Part shown: one piece after another, positions 8,035-16,472 of the stretch
How positions within the stretch are numbered: position 1 is the stretch's first letter
How the letters are laid out: the number at the start of each line of letters is the position of its first letter
NCBI GenBank assembly: GCA_902489145.1
Contig: CABTYV010000011.1
Location: 1-33,900 of the forward strand
Direction: 5' to 3'
DNA from: an uncultured Tissierellia bacterium
GTDB lineage: Bacteria; Bacillota; Clostridia; Tissierellales; Peptoniphilaceae
Length of the DNA stretch: 33,900 nt
Notes under the pieces: generated by a model
Database searches by the model: none
Seen by the model: only the letters and a program-made list of their open reading frames with translations
Told to the model about the DNA's origin: nothing
Position numbers and translations under genes: made by a program

Positions 8035-9093
8035 ATGGCCTATTTAAGAAAAAATATGGCAATTGACCTGGGGACCACATCGGTTTTGGTTTATACCCGG
8101 GCGCGTGGGGTGGTGCTCAACGAGCCATCTGTGGTGGCCTTTGATACCTTTACGGATCAGATTGTAGCGGTCGGGACCGAGGCCAAGCGGATGCTGGGGC
8201 GCACGCCGGGCAATATCATTGCCCGCCGGCCGATGAAGGACGGGGTTATTGCGGACTATCCTGCGACAGAAAAGATGCTGGATTATTTTATTCACAAAAC
8301 CATTGGCCGCTCCCTTTTGAATCCGGATGTAGTTGTATGCGTGCCTTCTGGAGCAACGCAGGTTCAGAAGCGGGCAGTGGTTCAGGCGGCCAAGGAGGCC
8401 GGGGCCCACAGTGTTTACCTGATCGAGGAAGCGCTGGCTGCGGCCATTGGCTCGGGCATCGATATCTCGGAGGCCGGGGGGCACATGATCGTCGATATCG
8501 GGGGCGGCACCACGGATATCGCCGTCATCTCACTCGGTGGCATCGTCGTATCCAAATCCATAAGGGTCGCTGGCGACCGCTTTGACCAGGATATTCTTCG
8601 CTACATTCGTGGGCATTACAACCTGGTCATCGGGGAAAACACGGCGGAGTTGGTGAAGATGGCGATGGGATCTGGCTCGGTGGACGGGATGGAGGATACC
8701 ATGGAGGTCAAGGGTCGCAGCCTAAGCGATGGCTTGCCCAAATCCGTTTACGTGTCCTCCACGGAGATCGCAGAGGCCCTCCATCCGGCTCTGAGTGAAA
8801 TTGTCGATGCGGTCCATGATCTGCTTTCCAACACGCCCCCTGAGCTGGCAGCCGATCTCTATGATCGGGGCATTCTTTTGACAGGGGGTGGTTCGCTCAT
8901 CAAGGGCCTGGACCGGCTCCTCCACGACCGGGTGGCGATTGAAATCCGCCATCCCGACCATGCCCTCAGCGCCGTGGTGCGTGGCTCCGGCTTAGCCCTC
9001 AATTGGCTGAAGAAGTGGAATCCCTCCGACGAGGTCTTTTCCGAATCGACCCGTCGCCAGATCATCCAGCGCGAGGAGCTTCGCAGGCGGTAG
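8035..9093 (+). CDS. mreB: MreB/Mbl-family actin-like rod-shape protein
   Basis: This 352-residue bacterial actin homologue organises lateral peptidoglycan synthesis under the membrane. The phosphate-1 loop is IDLGTTSVLVY (10-20), the second phosphate loop is MIVDIGGGTTDIAVIS, and the adenosine motif is LTGGGSLIKGLD; all are intact. The length is slightly above the usual 330-345 because of a charged C-terminal tail. The short N-terminus YLRKN could contact the membrane. There is no mreC or mreD beside it, so this may be a paralogue of the Mbl or MreBH type; the sequence alone does not settle which. The start has GAAGGAA 7 bases upstream. Confidence 0.93.
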   Translation: MAYLRKNMAIDLGTTSVLVYTRARGVVLNEPSVVAFDTFTDQIVAVGTEAKRMLGRTPGNIIARRPMKDGVIADYPATEKMLDYFIHKTIGRSLLNPDVVVCVPSGATQVQKRAVVQAAKEAGAHSVYLIEEALAAAIGSGIDISEAGGHMIVDIGGGTTDIAVISLGGIVVSKSIRVAGDRFDQDILRYIRGHYNLVIGENTAELVKMAMGSGSVDGMEDTMEVKGRSLSDGLPKSVYVSSTEIAEALHPALSEIVDAVHDLLSNTPPELAADLYDRGILLTGGGSLIKGLDRLLHDRVAIEIRHPDHALSAVVRGSGLALNWLKKWNPSDEVFSESTRRQIIQREELRRR

Positions 9094-9224
9094 CGGGCCA
9101 GGCGCGCGAGTGCTTGGTGCGCTCTCGACTGGCGGGGGGTGGTGGTTTCGTTGGTCGCGCTGGCTGGAGGCGGGCCAAAGCGCCCCGGACCGGTGGCGCA
9201 AACGGACCCCAGGGGCGCCGCGTG

Positions 9225-9259
9225 ACCGATCAAAATTAACTTTTTAGGATTTGATCGGT
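9225..9259. repeat. Inverted repeat unit 1 (ACCGATCAAA family)
   Basis: ACCGATCAAA (9225-9234) and TTTGATCGGT (9250-9259) are perfect 10-base arms around a 15-base loop. No T-run follows, so it is not a standard terminator. It is the first of three related palindromes in the gap after mreB. Confidence 0.85.
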
Positions 9260-9276
9260 AGCATAAAGAAAAGATC

Positions 9277-9311
9277 ACCAATCAAATTTTGATTTTTCGA
9301 TTTTGATTGGT
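9277..9311. repeat. Inverted repeat unit 2 (ACCAATCAAA variant)
   Basis: ACCAATCAAA (9277-9286) and TTTGATTGGT (9302-9311) are perfect 10-base arms with a 15-base loop, the same geometry as unit 1. The single difference from unit 1 is matched on both arms (G to A and C to T), so pairing is kept. Confidence 0.85.
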
Positions 9312-9413
9312 CAGAAAAGCCGAATTTTTGATGAAAAAAATGGGATTGCCCTGATTTTTAGACAAATAGAGAATGATAGATTACTACTCCAGGCGAAAAG
9401 AAAGCTTTCCTTT

Positions 9414-9500
9414 ACCGATCAAATTTTAATAATGGGAAAATGCTCGGATTTGAGAAGAACTCTTTACCGAGCATTTTTTAGTTCTTGCAATTTGATCGGT
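9414..9500. repeat. Inverted repeat unit 3 enclosing a hairpin
   Basis: The same arms as unit 1 recur exactly at ACCGATCAAA (9414-9423) and TTTGATCGGT (9491-9500), now 67 bases apart. The space between them holds the strong hairpin at 9437-9479. The right arm also overlaps another small palindrome, ATCGGTT-TC-AACCGAT (9495-9510). Confidence 0.8.
9437..9479. terminator. Terminator-like hairpin nested in repeat unit 3
   Basis: AAAATGCTCGG (9437-9447) pairs perfectly with CCGAGCATTTT (9467-9477), followed by further T residues. The loop can form an extra GAG/CTC pairing. The A-run before and T-run after would let it work on either strand. It could end mreB transcription, or stop transcription before the gene at 9636. 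Confidence 0.6.
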
Positions 9501-9635
9501 TTCAACCGATTTTTGCTGGACCGATCCCATGATCCTTGAAAAAGCGGTCGAACGAATGTTGGGACAAGGTTGAGACCTTTTTTTGAGAGAATAGGGGTAG
9601 GACGACACTAGATTCAGGAGAAGAAAGGAGACGGG

Positions 9636-10439
9636 GTGGAATCTTTCCGGTCCCAGTTGGAGGAAGAAATTCGATGCTACAGCGCTTTGTTGAAGGAAAT
9701 TGAAGGGAGGCGGAAGAAACCGCTCAGAGGGCGGCTGGAGATTGATACCAGCCATGCTTGTGCGCAGTATTATTTTCGCCGGACGGGTGGGGCGCGCGTA
9801 TACCTCCGCCAAGAAAAGAAGCAGCTGATCTGCCGTTTGGCTCAGCAGGGATATGAGGAGAAGCTGGAACGGCGGGTCCGAAGGAGCCTGCGACTGATGC
9901 GCGTTTTGTTGGAGGATCTGAAAAAAGGCGGACCGGGACAGCTGTTTGATGCGCTTTCGCCGGCCCGTCAGGCCCTGGTTGACCCCTATGCTTTTTCGCC
10001 TGCCATGCGTCTGGCCCTATGGCGCTCGAAGGAAGCCATCGGCCCCGCCCTTTCCTATCCCAAGCCACCCATTTTTACGAATCGCGGCGAACAGGTTCGG
10101 TCCAAAAGCGAGAAAATTTTAGCGGATATGTTTGAGCAAGAGGGCCTTCCTTACAAATATGAATGTCCGCTCCTGTTGGGTGGGCAATGGATCCATCCGG
10201 ACTTCACTTTTTTGAATCCTTTTACCAATCAGGAAATCTACTGGGAGCATGATGGCCGTATGGATGATCCAACCTATCTCTTGAAGGCGCTTCGAAAAAT
10301 TCAGCTTTATGAAAAACAGGGCTTATTCCGGGGGCAGAACCTGATTGTTACCTACGAGCGGGGGGATGAGGGGCTTGATTTCCGATGGGCCCACCAGCTG
10401 ATGAAGCGGTTTCTGTCCTTCCGCCTGCCACCGGGTTGA
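9636..10439 (+). CDS. Uncharacterised protein with PD-(D/E)XK nuclease-like C-terminal domain
   Basis: This 267-residue protein has no recognised name. The N-terminal half (about 1-95) is highly charged and probably helical. The C-terminal half has SKSEKILADMF (E159), YKYECPL (E176), HPDFTF (D189), IYWEHDG (E204) and lysines K217 and K221 in a helix, followed by NLIVTYE. That order fits the PD-(D/E)XK endonuclease-like fold as seen in unnamed Bacillota and phage proteins with a PDFT...WEH pattern. Nuclease activity is inferred. It starts with GTG behind AAAGGAG. It stands alone between the repeat-rich gap and tRNA-Pro; no methylase or antitoxin partner is visible. Confidence 0.65.
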   Translation: MESFRSQLEEEIRCYSALLKEIEGRRKKPLRGRLEIDTSHACAQYYFRRTGGARVYLRQEKKQLICRLAQQGYEEKLERRVRRSLRLMRVLLEDLKKGGPGQLFDALSPARQALVDPYAFSPAMRLALWRSKEAIGPALSYPKPPIFTNRGEQVRSKSEKILADMFEQEGLPYKYECPLLLGGQWIHPDFTFLNPFTNQEIYWEHDGRMDDPTYLLKALRKIQLYEKQGLFRGQNLIVTYERGDEGLDFRWAHQLMKRFLSFRLPPG

Positions 10440-10451
10440 GGGCGGGAACGA

Positions 10452-10480
10452 TTGTCAAGCACATTTGCTTGTGGTAAAAT
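10452..10480 (+). promoter_or_regulatory. Promoter of tRNA-Pro
   Basis: TTGTCA (10452-10457) and TAAAAT (10475-10480) are separated by exactly 17 bases. The predicted start near 10487 lies just before the mature 5' end at 10490. Confidence 0.8.
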
Positions 10481-10489
10481 AAAATCTCA

Positions 10490-10563
10490 CGGGGCGTGGC
10501 GCAGCTCGGTAGCGCGCGTGGTTTGGGACCATGAGGCCGGGGGTTCGAATCCCTTCGCCCCGA
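10490..10563 (+). tRNA. tRNA-Pro (anticodon UGG)
   Basis: A full cloverleaf is visible. The acceptor stem pairs CGGGGCG (10490-10496) with CGCCCCG (10556-10562), with discriminator A. The anticodon stem CGTGG/CCATG encloses TTTGGGA, giving anticodon TGG at 10524-10526. The T-loop GTTCGAATC is canonical. CCA is not encoded. The gene is single, with its own promoter and terminator. Confidence 0.97.
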
Positions 10564-10569
10564 TGATTG

Positions 10570-10607
10570 AAACGGCTTGAGGTTGATCCTTCAGGCCGTT
10601 TTCTTTT
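10570..10607 (+). terminator. Intrinsic terminator after tRNA-Pro
   Basis: AAACGGCTTGAGG (10570-10582) pairs with the stretch ending GGCCGTTT (to about 10601), including two G-U pairs, and is followed by TCTTTT. Confidence 0.85.
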
Positions 10608-10742
10608 GACCTTTGGGCAAGCTCTTATTTTTTACATATCGATATGATTGAATAGGGTAGATATAGAGCAAATCACTTCGTTTCGAGCCGGGGACTGCTT
10701 TGAGCTTTAAGCCCCGGAGTTGGTGTGATAGGAGGATGGGGG

Positions 10743-12860
10743 ATGCGAAAAATTGCGAAATGGATTGTGAGGCATGATCGAGTGCTTCTGATCCTTTTTT
10801 TGGTAATGGCAGTGGTTTGTGGCATTTGTGCCAGCCGAGTGGAGACGAATTATTCGCTCACCGACTATCTGCCCAAGGGGGCAGCCTCCTCTAAGGCGTT
10901 GAAGGTGATGGAGCAGGAGTTTCATGAGCCGATTCCAAACCTTCGGGTAGCGATCGAGCACATTGACTTGCCGCAGGCGATGGCACAGAAGGCCAAGCTG
11001 GAGGCCCTGCCTGAAGTGCGTCGGGTGAGCGCCCTGGATACCTTTACCAATATCTATCAGCCCCTGGCCCTGATTGACCAGGATTTGAAGGATCAATATT
11101 TTGTCCTGGATGAGGGCAGTGAAACAAGGGGAACGGCTCTTTTTGAACTCACCGTCAAGACGGCTAATGCAGCCCAAAGCCTAGATCAGATAAAAGGAAT
11201 TTTGGGCACGGACGTGCACTATGAAGGCGATCTGGTCAGCCAGTCCTTCTCCCAGAAGGCGACCAGCTCGGAGGTTTTCATGATCACGGCGGTCATGCTG
11301 CCGCTCGGGGTGCTGATTCTGCTGGTAGCCACTCGGTCCTTCCTGGACCCCATCCTCCTGCTGCTGACGATCGGGGTGGCCATTATCCTCAATATGGGCA
11401 CCAATCTGCCATTTGGAAAGGTTTCATTTATTACGATGGCGGTCAGCTCGATCCTCCAGCTGGCGGTTTCGATGGATTATGTGATTTTTTTGCTGCACGC
11501 CTGGTCCCGCCATTTGGACCAGGGGATGGATCGAGACGGAGCATTGGTGGAGGCGATCGTGGAGTCGGCCGCTTCTATCGTCTCATCCGCGCTCACCACC
11601 ATCTTTGGCTTCCTGGCGCTTGTATTCATGCGCTACCGGTTGGGCTTGGATTTAGGCTTTGTACTGGCCAAGGGGGTGGCATTCTCGCTGATCTGCGTGA
11701 TCTTTTTCCTCCCACCCCTGCTAAAGCTCTTTGGCCGCTGGGAGGAACGCTGGACCCACCGGCCTCTCTTGCCCAGCTTTCAAGGGCTCTCAAGAGGCGT
11801 TCAACGCTTCCGATTTATACTCCTTCTCCTTCTGGCTCTTTTGCCGGTCACCTTTTTAGCTCAAAAGGCCAATCACTTCACCTACGGCATGGGCCAGTAT
11901 CCGTCGAAGTCGGTCCAGCGAGCGGATCAAAAATGGATGGAGCAGGTCTTTGGCGTCAACAATCAGATCGTCCTTTTGCTGCCCCAATCTGACTTGGGCA
12001 AGGAAATGGTGCTGTTGGATGAAATCAAGCAATTGCCGGAGGTGAGGTCCGTCTTTTCCTATAGCGAATTGATCGGGCCAGGCCTGCCCCAGGACGTGGT
12101 GCCGGAGGAGGAAGCCGCTCAACTAGTAAGCCAAAACTACCGTCGGGTGGTGCTCAATACGGCCGTCCCAACGGAGGGCGAAGAGACCTTCAAGCTGGTG
12201 GAGGAAATTCGACAGAAGACCTCCGCTCATTATGGAAACCAGGCCCATATTTTGGGTTATTCAGCAAGCTTGAAGGATATGAAGGAGATCATTCAGCAGG
12301 ACAATAAGCTGGTCAATCTTCTGGCCATTTGCTCCATCGCCCTGGTGATTGGCTGGACCTTCCGGTCCCTCCTTCTGCCCTTCTTGCTGGTTCTGACGAT
12401 CGAGCTTTCGATCTGGATCAATCTCTCTTTCCCCTATTTCACGGACACCAAGCTTTCCTTTATTGGCTATCTGATCATCTCTTCCATTCAGCTCGGAGCG
12501 ACGGTCGACTATGCCATTTTATATACCAATCACTACCTGGAAGAGCGCAAAAAAAAGGACCGCAGCGCGGCCATGGTGGAGGCGGGCGCGCACACCTACG
12601 GATCGATCATTCCACCCGCTTTTATTCTGGCCCTGGCGGGCTTCCTCCTGGCCAAGTTTTCCTCCCTGGAGGTGGTCAGCGAGATTGGGACGGTTCTAGG
12701 CAGAGGGGCAGTTCTCTCCCTCTTGATGGTGGTTTTCCTCCTGCCCGTATTGCTCTACTTCTGTGATGGCGCAGTGGAAAAAACGACCAAAGGATGTCAT
12801 TTCTATCATACCGCCAAGGACCAGCAGGCGGATGAAGTAAAAGGAAAGGAGCAGCGATGA
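10743..12860 (+). CDS. MMPL/RND-family membrane transporter
   Basis: This 705-residue protein has the two-fold architecture of MMPL transporters: a hydrophobic helix, an extracytoplasmic loop domain (about 30-170), a block of five helices, then the same order repeated. Marker sequences are SMDYVIFLLHAW in the first membrane block and ATVDYAILYTNHY in the second; the D-Y pair is typical of proton-coupled RND/MMPL proteins. Firmicute relatives (YdfJ-like) export lipids or hydrophobic compounds; the substrate here is unknown. The start at 10743 was chosen over GTG 10725 because AGGAGG lies 7 bases upstream. It overlaps the next gene by ATGA, implying coupled synthesis. A 12-base palindrome, CATATCGATATG (10635-10646), lies upstream. 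Confidence 0.9.
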   Translation: MRKIAKWIVRHDRVLLILFLVMAVVCGICASRVETNYSLTDYLPKGAASSKALKVMEQEFHEPIPNLRVAIEHIDLPQAMAQKAKLEALPEVRRVSALDTFTNIYQPLALIDQDLKDQYFVLDEGSETRGTALFELTVKTANAAQSLDQIKGILGTDVHYEGDLVSQSFSQKATSSEVFMITAVMLPLGVLILLVATRSFLDPILLLLTIGVAIILNMGTNLPFGKVSFITMAVSSILQLAVSMDYVIFLLHAWSRHLDQGMDRDGALVEAIVESAASIVSSALTTIFGFLALVFMRYRLGLDLGFVLAKGVAFSLICVIFFLPPLLKLFGRWEERWTHRPLLPSFQGLSRGVQRFRFILLLLLALLPVTFLAQKANHFTYGMGQYPSKSVQRADQKWMEQVFGVNNQIVLLLPQSDLGKEMVLLDEIKQLPEVRSVFSYSELIGPGLPQDVVPEEEAAQLVSQNYRRVVLNTAVPTEGEETFKLVEEIRQKTSAHYGNQAHILGYSASLKDMKEIIQQDNKLVNLLAICSIALVIGWTFRSLLLPFLLVLTIELSIWINLSFPYFTDTKLSFIGYLIISSIQLGATVDYAILYTNHYLEERKKKDRSAAMVEAGAHTYGSIIPPAFILALAGFLLAKFSSLEVVSEIGTVLGRGAVLSLLMVVFLLPVLLYFCDGAVEKTTKGCHFYHTAKDQQADEVKGKEQR

Positions 12861-15316
12861 GACAGCTGAAAAAGTGGCTGGCTGGCCTCTTGAGCCTGGC
12901 CCTGATTCTGCCAATGGCAGGGGGGACCGCCGAGGCGGCCGGTTCGACCAATACAAAAAAGGATGAAATTGTCTATGCCGCCATGGATGTAAAAGGCCAG
13001 GTGCGATCGGTGCATGTCGTCAATCGCTTTCGGCTGGAGCAAGCGGGTCTCCTCCGGGACTATGGCCACTATCAAAGCCGGGTCAATTTAACCGACGAGC
13101 GGCCCCTGGAGGCCAAGGGGGATCTTTTGGAGCTCCAGCTTGGCCCCGGTTCCTTCTACTATCAGGGCAATGAGCCTGACACGGCCCTCCCCTGGATTCT
13201 TTCGATCGACTACGAACAGGCAGGCCAAACCCTTCGTCCGAAAGACCTGCCCGGCCGGAGGGGGCCGTTGACCATCCGAGGTCATTTGGAGGCCAATCCG
13301 GCCTGCCAAAAGCATTACAAGGACTTTTACCTGGCCCAGCTTAGTCTGACCTTCGATGGTCGGAAGGTGGAAATCACCCAGGCGGACGGCGCCCAGCGGG
13401 CCTACCAGGGCTCCAAGGTCAGCCTGACCTATGCCGTATTGCCCGGAGATGACCTGGACTTTCGTATCGACCTTGAGGCTCAGGATTTTGAAATGGATCC
13501 CATCAGCCTGGCGGGCATCCCTTTTAATATGAAGGTGGACCTCCCGGATACGACCGCCATGATCGACGGCCTATCGAGGCTCGAGACGGGGATTTCGGAT
13601 CTGAACAAAGGGAGCCAGGCCCTGGCCCAAAATGGGGCGCTCCTGAGCAAGGGCACAAGATCCCTATATGATGGCCTATCGAAGCTTTCCAAGGGCGCGG
13701 ATCAGGCTCTGAGCGGTCAAGAGGCGCTGGTCAATGGCCAGGGCCAGCTCCAACAGGGACTGAGCCGGTATGGCAGCGCCATCGGCCAGGTTGTAGACCA
13801 GATCGGAGCGCTAGGTCAGGGCATGGAGAAGCTCCAGAGCGCGATCGGCCAGCTCAGCCAGGGCGGGGACCAGCTCCGCGCGGGGATGGACCAGTATGGA
13901 GCGGGCCTTTCAGCCTATACGGGCGGCGTGAGTAAGCTCGCCTCCGGCCAGGCTGACTTTTCCAGGGGCTTAGCCCAGTTGGCCGACCAGTCCCAGGCCT
14001 TGCGCCAGGGCGGATCAGACCTGCTCCAGGCGGCGAGTCAAATGAAGGAAGGACTTTTCAAGCTCCCGAAGGACGCGGATCTGGAGGGCATAAAGGATCT
14101 GGACTGGACCAAGCTTCGATCAGATTACCAGGTCCTTATGACGGGCTATAATAAGATCAAAAGCCAGATGGATCAGGTGGATCCCAAGCCTCTTTTGGAG
14201 GGCTTGACGGCACTGGCCGACCAGATGGACAAGCTATCCGAGGGACTGGATCAGGTGGGGCAGGGCTTAAAAACGCTTCAAAGCGGCATGGATCCTGACA
14301 CCTTACCGGCCCAGCTCCAGCTTCAGGATCCGACCAATCCGGATGTGCAAAAGCTGCTGGGCGCCATTGCCTCCTACCGGGAGGGGGTCGGGGCGGCAGA
14401 AAAGGGGCTCAAACGCAATCGAAACGGCCTCGCCTTCCTGCAAGCGACTCTGGAAGCCCAGCTCACCGAGGCAAAAAAACAGCAGGAAAAATGGCAGCAG
14501 GACTTCGCCGAGCTTGAGCAGAATATGGCAGCCATGGAGGCCTCTTTGACCGGCTTCCAGCGCCTTTTGGAACGGGAGGATCTGGGCCAGCTCATGACAA
14601 GCTTAGCGCTCTTGCCCACCTGGGCTTCGGGCTTCCATGAATTTGATCAGGGTCTTCGTGCCTATGTGATGGGCAACGATCGCTTACTAGATGCCCTTTC
14701 CGGGCAGGTTCGCAGCGGAAGTGAGGCCATTACAGATGGACTGGCCAAATTGGCTGGCCGGGGGCCGGATCTGCTTTCCGGGCTTGGCCGTTTGAAGGAT
14801 GGTCAGGACCAGCTTCTCTCCGGTATCCAGGCCTTCGCCAAGGCTGGAGCAAGCGTGGACACCAGCAAAATTGGTCAGTTGGGAGAGCTCAAGAGTGGCA
14901 TTGATAGCATCATTGCCAACCACCGCCGCCTTTTGGGGGGCCAGCAGGACCTCTTAGCTGGTCTTAGGCAGTTTTCTGGTGGCCTGGGCGCGGCCATTCA
15001 GGGACTCAGCAGCTACCAGGACGGAGTCGATCGTTATCAAGCAGGCGTGGATCAGCTGGCAGAAGGCACCCAAAAAATGGCAGGGGAGAGCGCCGGCATG
15101 TCTGACCAGGCCCAGGAAAAGCTTGACCGGGCCCTGGCGAAATTTAGGCGACCGGACTACCGACCCGAATCCTTCGCCAGCGATCAGAATCAGGCGATTG
15201 ACCTGGTTCAGTTTGTCTACCTCTCAGAAGCCATACGAAAGGAAGCCCCGCCGGTCAAAGAGGAGGCTGAGGTCCATAAGTCCCTGTGGGACAAATTCCT
15301 GGACCTCTTCCGTTAG
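12857..15316 (+). CDS. Secreted LxxG-heptad-repeat protein (YhgE/Pip-like extracellular region)
   Basis: This 819-residue protein has a signal peptide (positive RQLKK, hydrophobic 8-24, cleavage probable after AEA at about residue 27). Residues 30-220 form an unrecognised soluble domain. From about 230 to 760 there are many heptads of the xxxLxxG type, for example LSKGADQALSGQEALVNGQG, as in YhgE/Pip-like proteins. These usually form long helical hairpins. Unlike YhgE, there are no C-terminal membrane helices; the end is an amphipathic WDKFLDLF. It overlaps the MMPL gene by 4 bases, so a periplasm-like adaptor or scaffold for that transporter is likely but inferred. Confidence 0.8.
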   Translation: MRQLKKWLAGLLSLALILPMAGGTAEAAGSTNTKKDEIVYAAMDVKGQVRSVHVVNRFRLEQAGLLRDYGHYQSRVNLTDERPLEAKGDLLELQLGPGSFYYQGNEPDTALPWILSIDYEQAGQTLRPKDLPGRRGPLTIRGHLEANPACQKHYKDFYLAQLSLTFDGRKVEITQADGAQRAYQGSKVSLTYAVLPGDDLDFRIDLEAQDFEMDPISLAGIPFNMKVDLPDTTAMIDGLSRLETGISDLNKGSQALAQNGALLSKGTRSLYDGLSKLSKGADQALSGQEALVNGQGQLQQGLSRYGSAIGQVVDQIGALGQGMEKLQSAIGQLSQGGDQLRAGMDQYGAGLSAYTGGVSKLASGQADFSRGLAQLADQSQALRQGGSDLLQAASQMKEGLFKLPKDADLEGIKDLDWTKLRSDYQVLMTGYNKIKSQMDQVDPKPLLEGLTALADQMDKLSEGLDQVGQGLKTLQSGMDPDTLPAQLQLQDPTNPDVQKLLGAIASYREGVGAAEKGLKRNRNGLAFLQATLEAQLTEAKKQQEKWQQDFAELEQNMAAMEASLTGFQRLLEREDLGQLMTSLALLPTWASGFHEFDQGLRAYVMGNDRLLDALSGQVRSGSEAITDGLAKLAGRGPDLLSGLGRLKDGQDQLLSGIQAFAKAGASVDTSKIGQLGELKSGIDSIIANHRRLLGGQQDLLAGLRQFSGGLGAAIQGLSSYQDGVDRYQAGVDQLAEGTQKMAGESAGMSDQAQEKLDRALAKFRRPDYRPESFASDQNQAIDLVQFVYLSEAIRKEAPPVKEEAEVHKSLWDKFLDLFR

Positions 15317-15327
15317 GAGTGGCTGCG

Positions 15328-16374
15328 ATGCGAGATGATCAACACAAGGATCCCTTACAAGCGCCCGCTCCTGGAGACGAGCGGACAGCGGCGAGCGCTG
15401 GCCCTCTGCCCCTTTTATGGATGGTGATTCCCTGCTATAACGAACAGGACGTTCTGCCGGTCACGGCCCCCCTCTTTCTGGCCCAGCTTCAAAAAATGGT
15501 AGCAGCCGGGCAGATTTCGAATCGTTCCCGTATCCTTTTCGTCAATGACGGCTCTCACGACCAAACCTGGGCCATTATTCGTGAGTTGGCCCAAGCGGAC
15601 GCCCATTTTATCGGAATCAGTCAAAGTCGGAACCGGGGCCATCAAAATGCCGTATTAGCGGGTTTGATGGAGGCCAAGGGCCACTGCGATATCACCATAT
15701 CCATCGACTGTGATGGGCAGGATGACCTGGCTGCCATGAGTGAGATGGTAGAAAAATACCGGACCGGCGCTGAGCTGGTCTATGGGGTGCGGTCCAACCG
15801 AGACAGTGACCGCTTCTTTAAGCGCTTCACCGCCCAAAGCTACTATAAGCTCCTCTCGGCCATGGGGGTGGACGTCGTTTATAACCACGCCGACTACCGG
15901 CTGATCAGCGACCGAGTCCTGCAGGAATTTCAAGATTTTAAAGAGGTCAATCTCTACCTGCGAGGACTCCTCCCCCTGGTAGGCTTTCCCTCCGAGCGGG
16001 TCTACTATAAAAGGGCGGCCCGCCTGGCGGGCAAATCCCACTATCCGGTTAGGAAAATGCTGGCCCTGGCCTTTAACGGGATCACCAGCCTTTCCGTTCA
16101 GCCGATTCGCATCATTACGTCCCTGGGCTTTGTCATTTCTCTGGTGGGCTTTGTGGCTTGTTTGTGGGCTTTTTTCTCCGCCCTTTTCGGTCACACGGTT
16201 TCCGGATGGGCCTCCATGTTCTGCCTCCTGGGATTTTTAAGCGGCATTCAGCTCCTTTCCTTGGGCGTGATCGGCAGCTACATCGGCAAGATTTACCTGG
16301 AAAGCAAGCACAGACCCCGCTACATCATCAGCGAGCGCACCTGGGCGCCCTACCAGCGGCACTACAAGGGCTAG
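15328..16374 (+). CDS. Membrane-anchored family 2 glycosyltransferase (DPM1/GtrB-like)
   Basis: This 348-residue protein has an N-terminal GT-A domain: VIPCYNEQ (33-40), FVNDGSHD, SRNRGHQNAVLAG and the metal-binding D127-C-D129 in IDCDGQDD. Two C-terminal membrane helices follow (about 255-285 and 292-320). This is the layout of polyprenyl-phosphate sugar transferases such as GtrB, YkcC and CsbB, which charge a lipid carrier with glucose or a similar sugar. The acceptor and sugar cannot be read from sequence. A start at 15328 has AGGAG 8 bases upstream; a longer frame from 15286 lies inside the previous gene and lacks an SD. It is the third gene of the MMPL cluster, hinting at export or modification of an envelope glycolipid. 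Confidence 0.88.
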   Translation: MRDDQHKDPLQAPAPGDERTAASAGPLPLLWMVIPCYNEQDVLPVTAPLFLAQLQKMVAAGQISNRSRILFVNDGSHDQTWAIIRELAQADAHFIGISQSRNRGHQNAVLAGLMEAKGHCDITISIDCDGQDDLAAMSEMVEKYRTGAELVYGVRSNRDSDRFFKRFTAQSYYKLLSAMGVDVVYNHADYRLISDRVLQEFQDFKEVNLYLRGLLPLVGFPSERVYYKRAARLAGKSHYPVRKMLALAFNGITSLSVQPIRIITSLGFVISLVGFVACLWAFFSALFGHTVSGWASMFCLLGFLSGIQLLSLGVIGSYIGKIYLESKHRPRYIISERTWAPYQRHYKG

Positions 16375-16417
16375 GACGCGCCTGGCTCTAGGAACTGGAC
16401 CCGACGTGCATGACCTA

Positions 16418-16456
16418 TAAAAAGATCCCCGATCAAACGATCGGGGATCTTTTCTT
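16418..16456. terminator. Bidirectional intrinsic terminator
   Basis: A perfect 14-base stem (16421-16434 with 16439-16452) encloses the loop AAAC and has an A-run before and T-run after. It sits between the converging glycosyltransferase and aminopeptidase genes and can serve both strands. Confidence 0.93.
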
Positions 16457-16472
16457 TCGCTGGGTCCGATAG

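Larger units (their letters stand above)
9094..9635. other. AT-rich non-coding gap between mreB and the nuclease-like gene
   Basis: No believable gene is seen in these 542 bases. The first 130 bases are GC-rich like the neighbours. From about 9225 the composition turns AT-rich and the related inverted repeats described separately appear. A solitary half-motif ACCGATC recurs at 9520-9526. No clear promoter for the next gene was found; TTGAGA at 9570-9575 has no good -10 partner. Confidence 0.7.

Noticed and set aside
9225..9510. CRISPR array
   Set aside because: The repeats are inverted pairs with unequal spacing, not regularly spaced direct repeats, and no cas genes occur.
9003..9539. Short frames of about 78 codons in the gap after mreB
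   Set aside because: No SD, no recognisable motifs, and they run through the palindromes; codon use does not resemble the neighbours.
10490..10563. tRNA-Pro as an integration site of a mobile element
   Set aside because: No duplicated tRNA 3' end, integrase or element genes were found beside it; the tRNA is followed by its own terminator.
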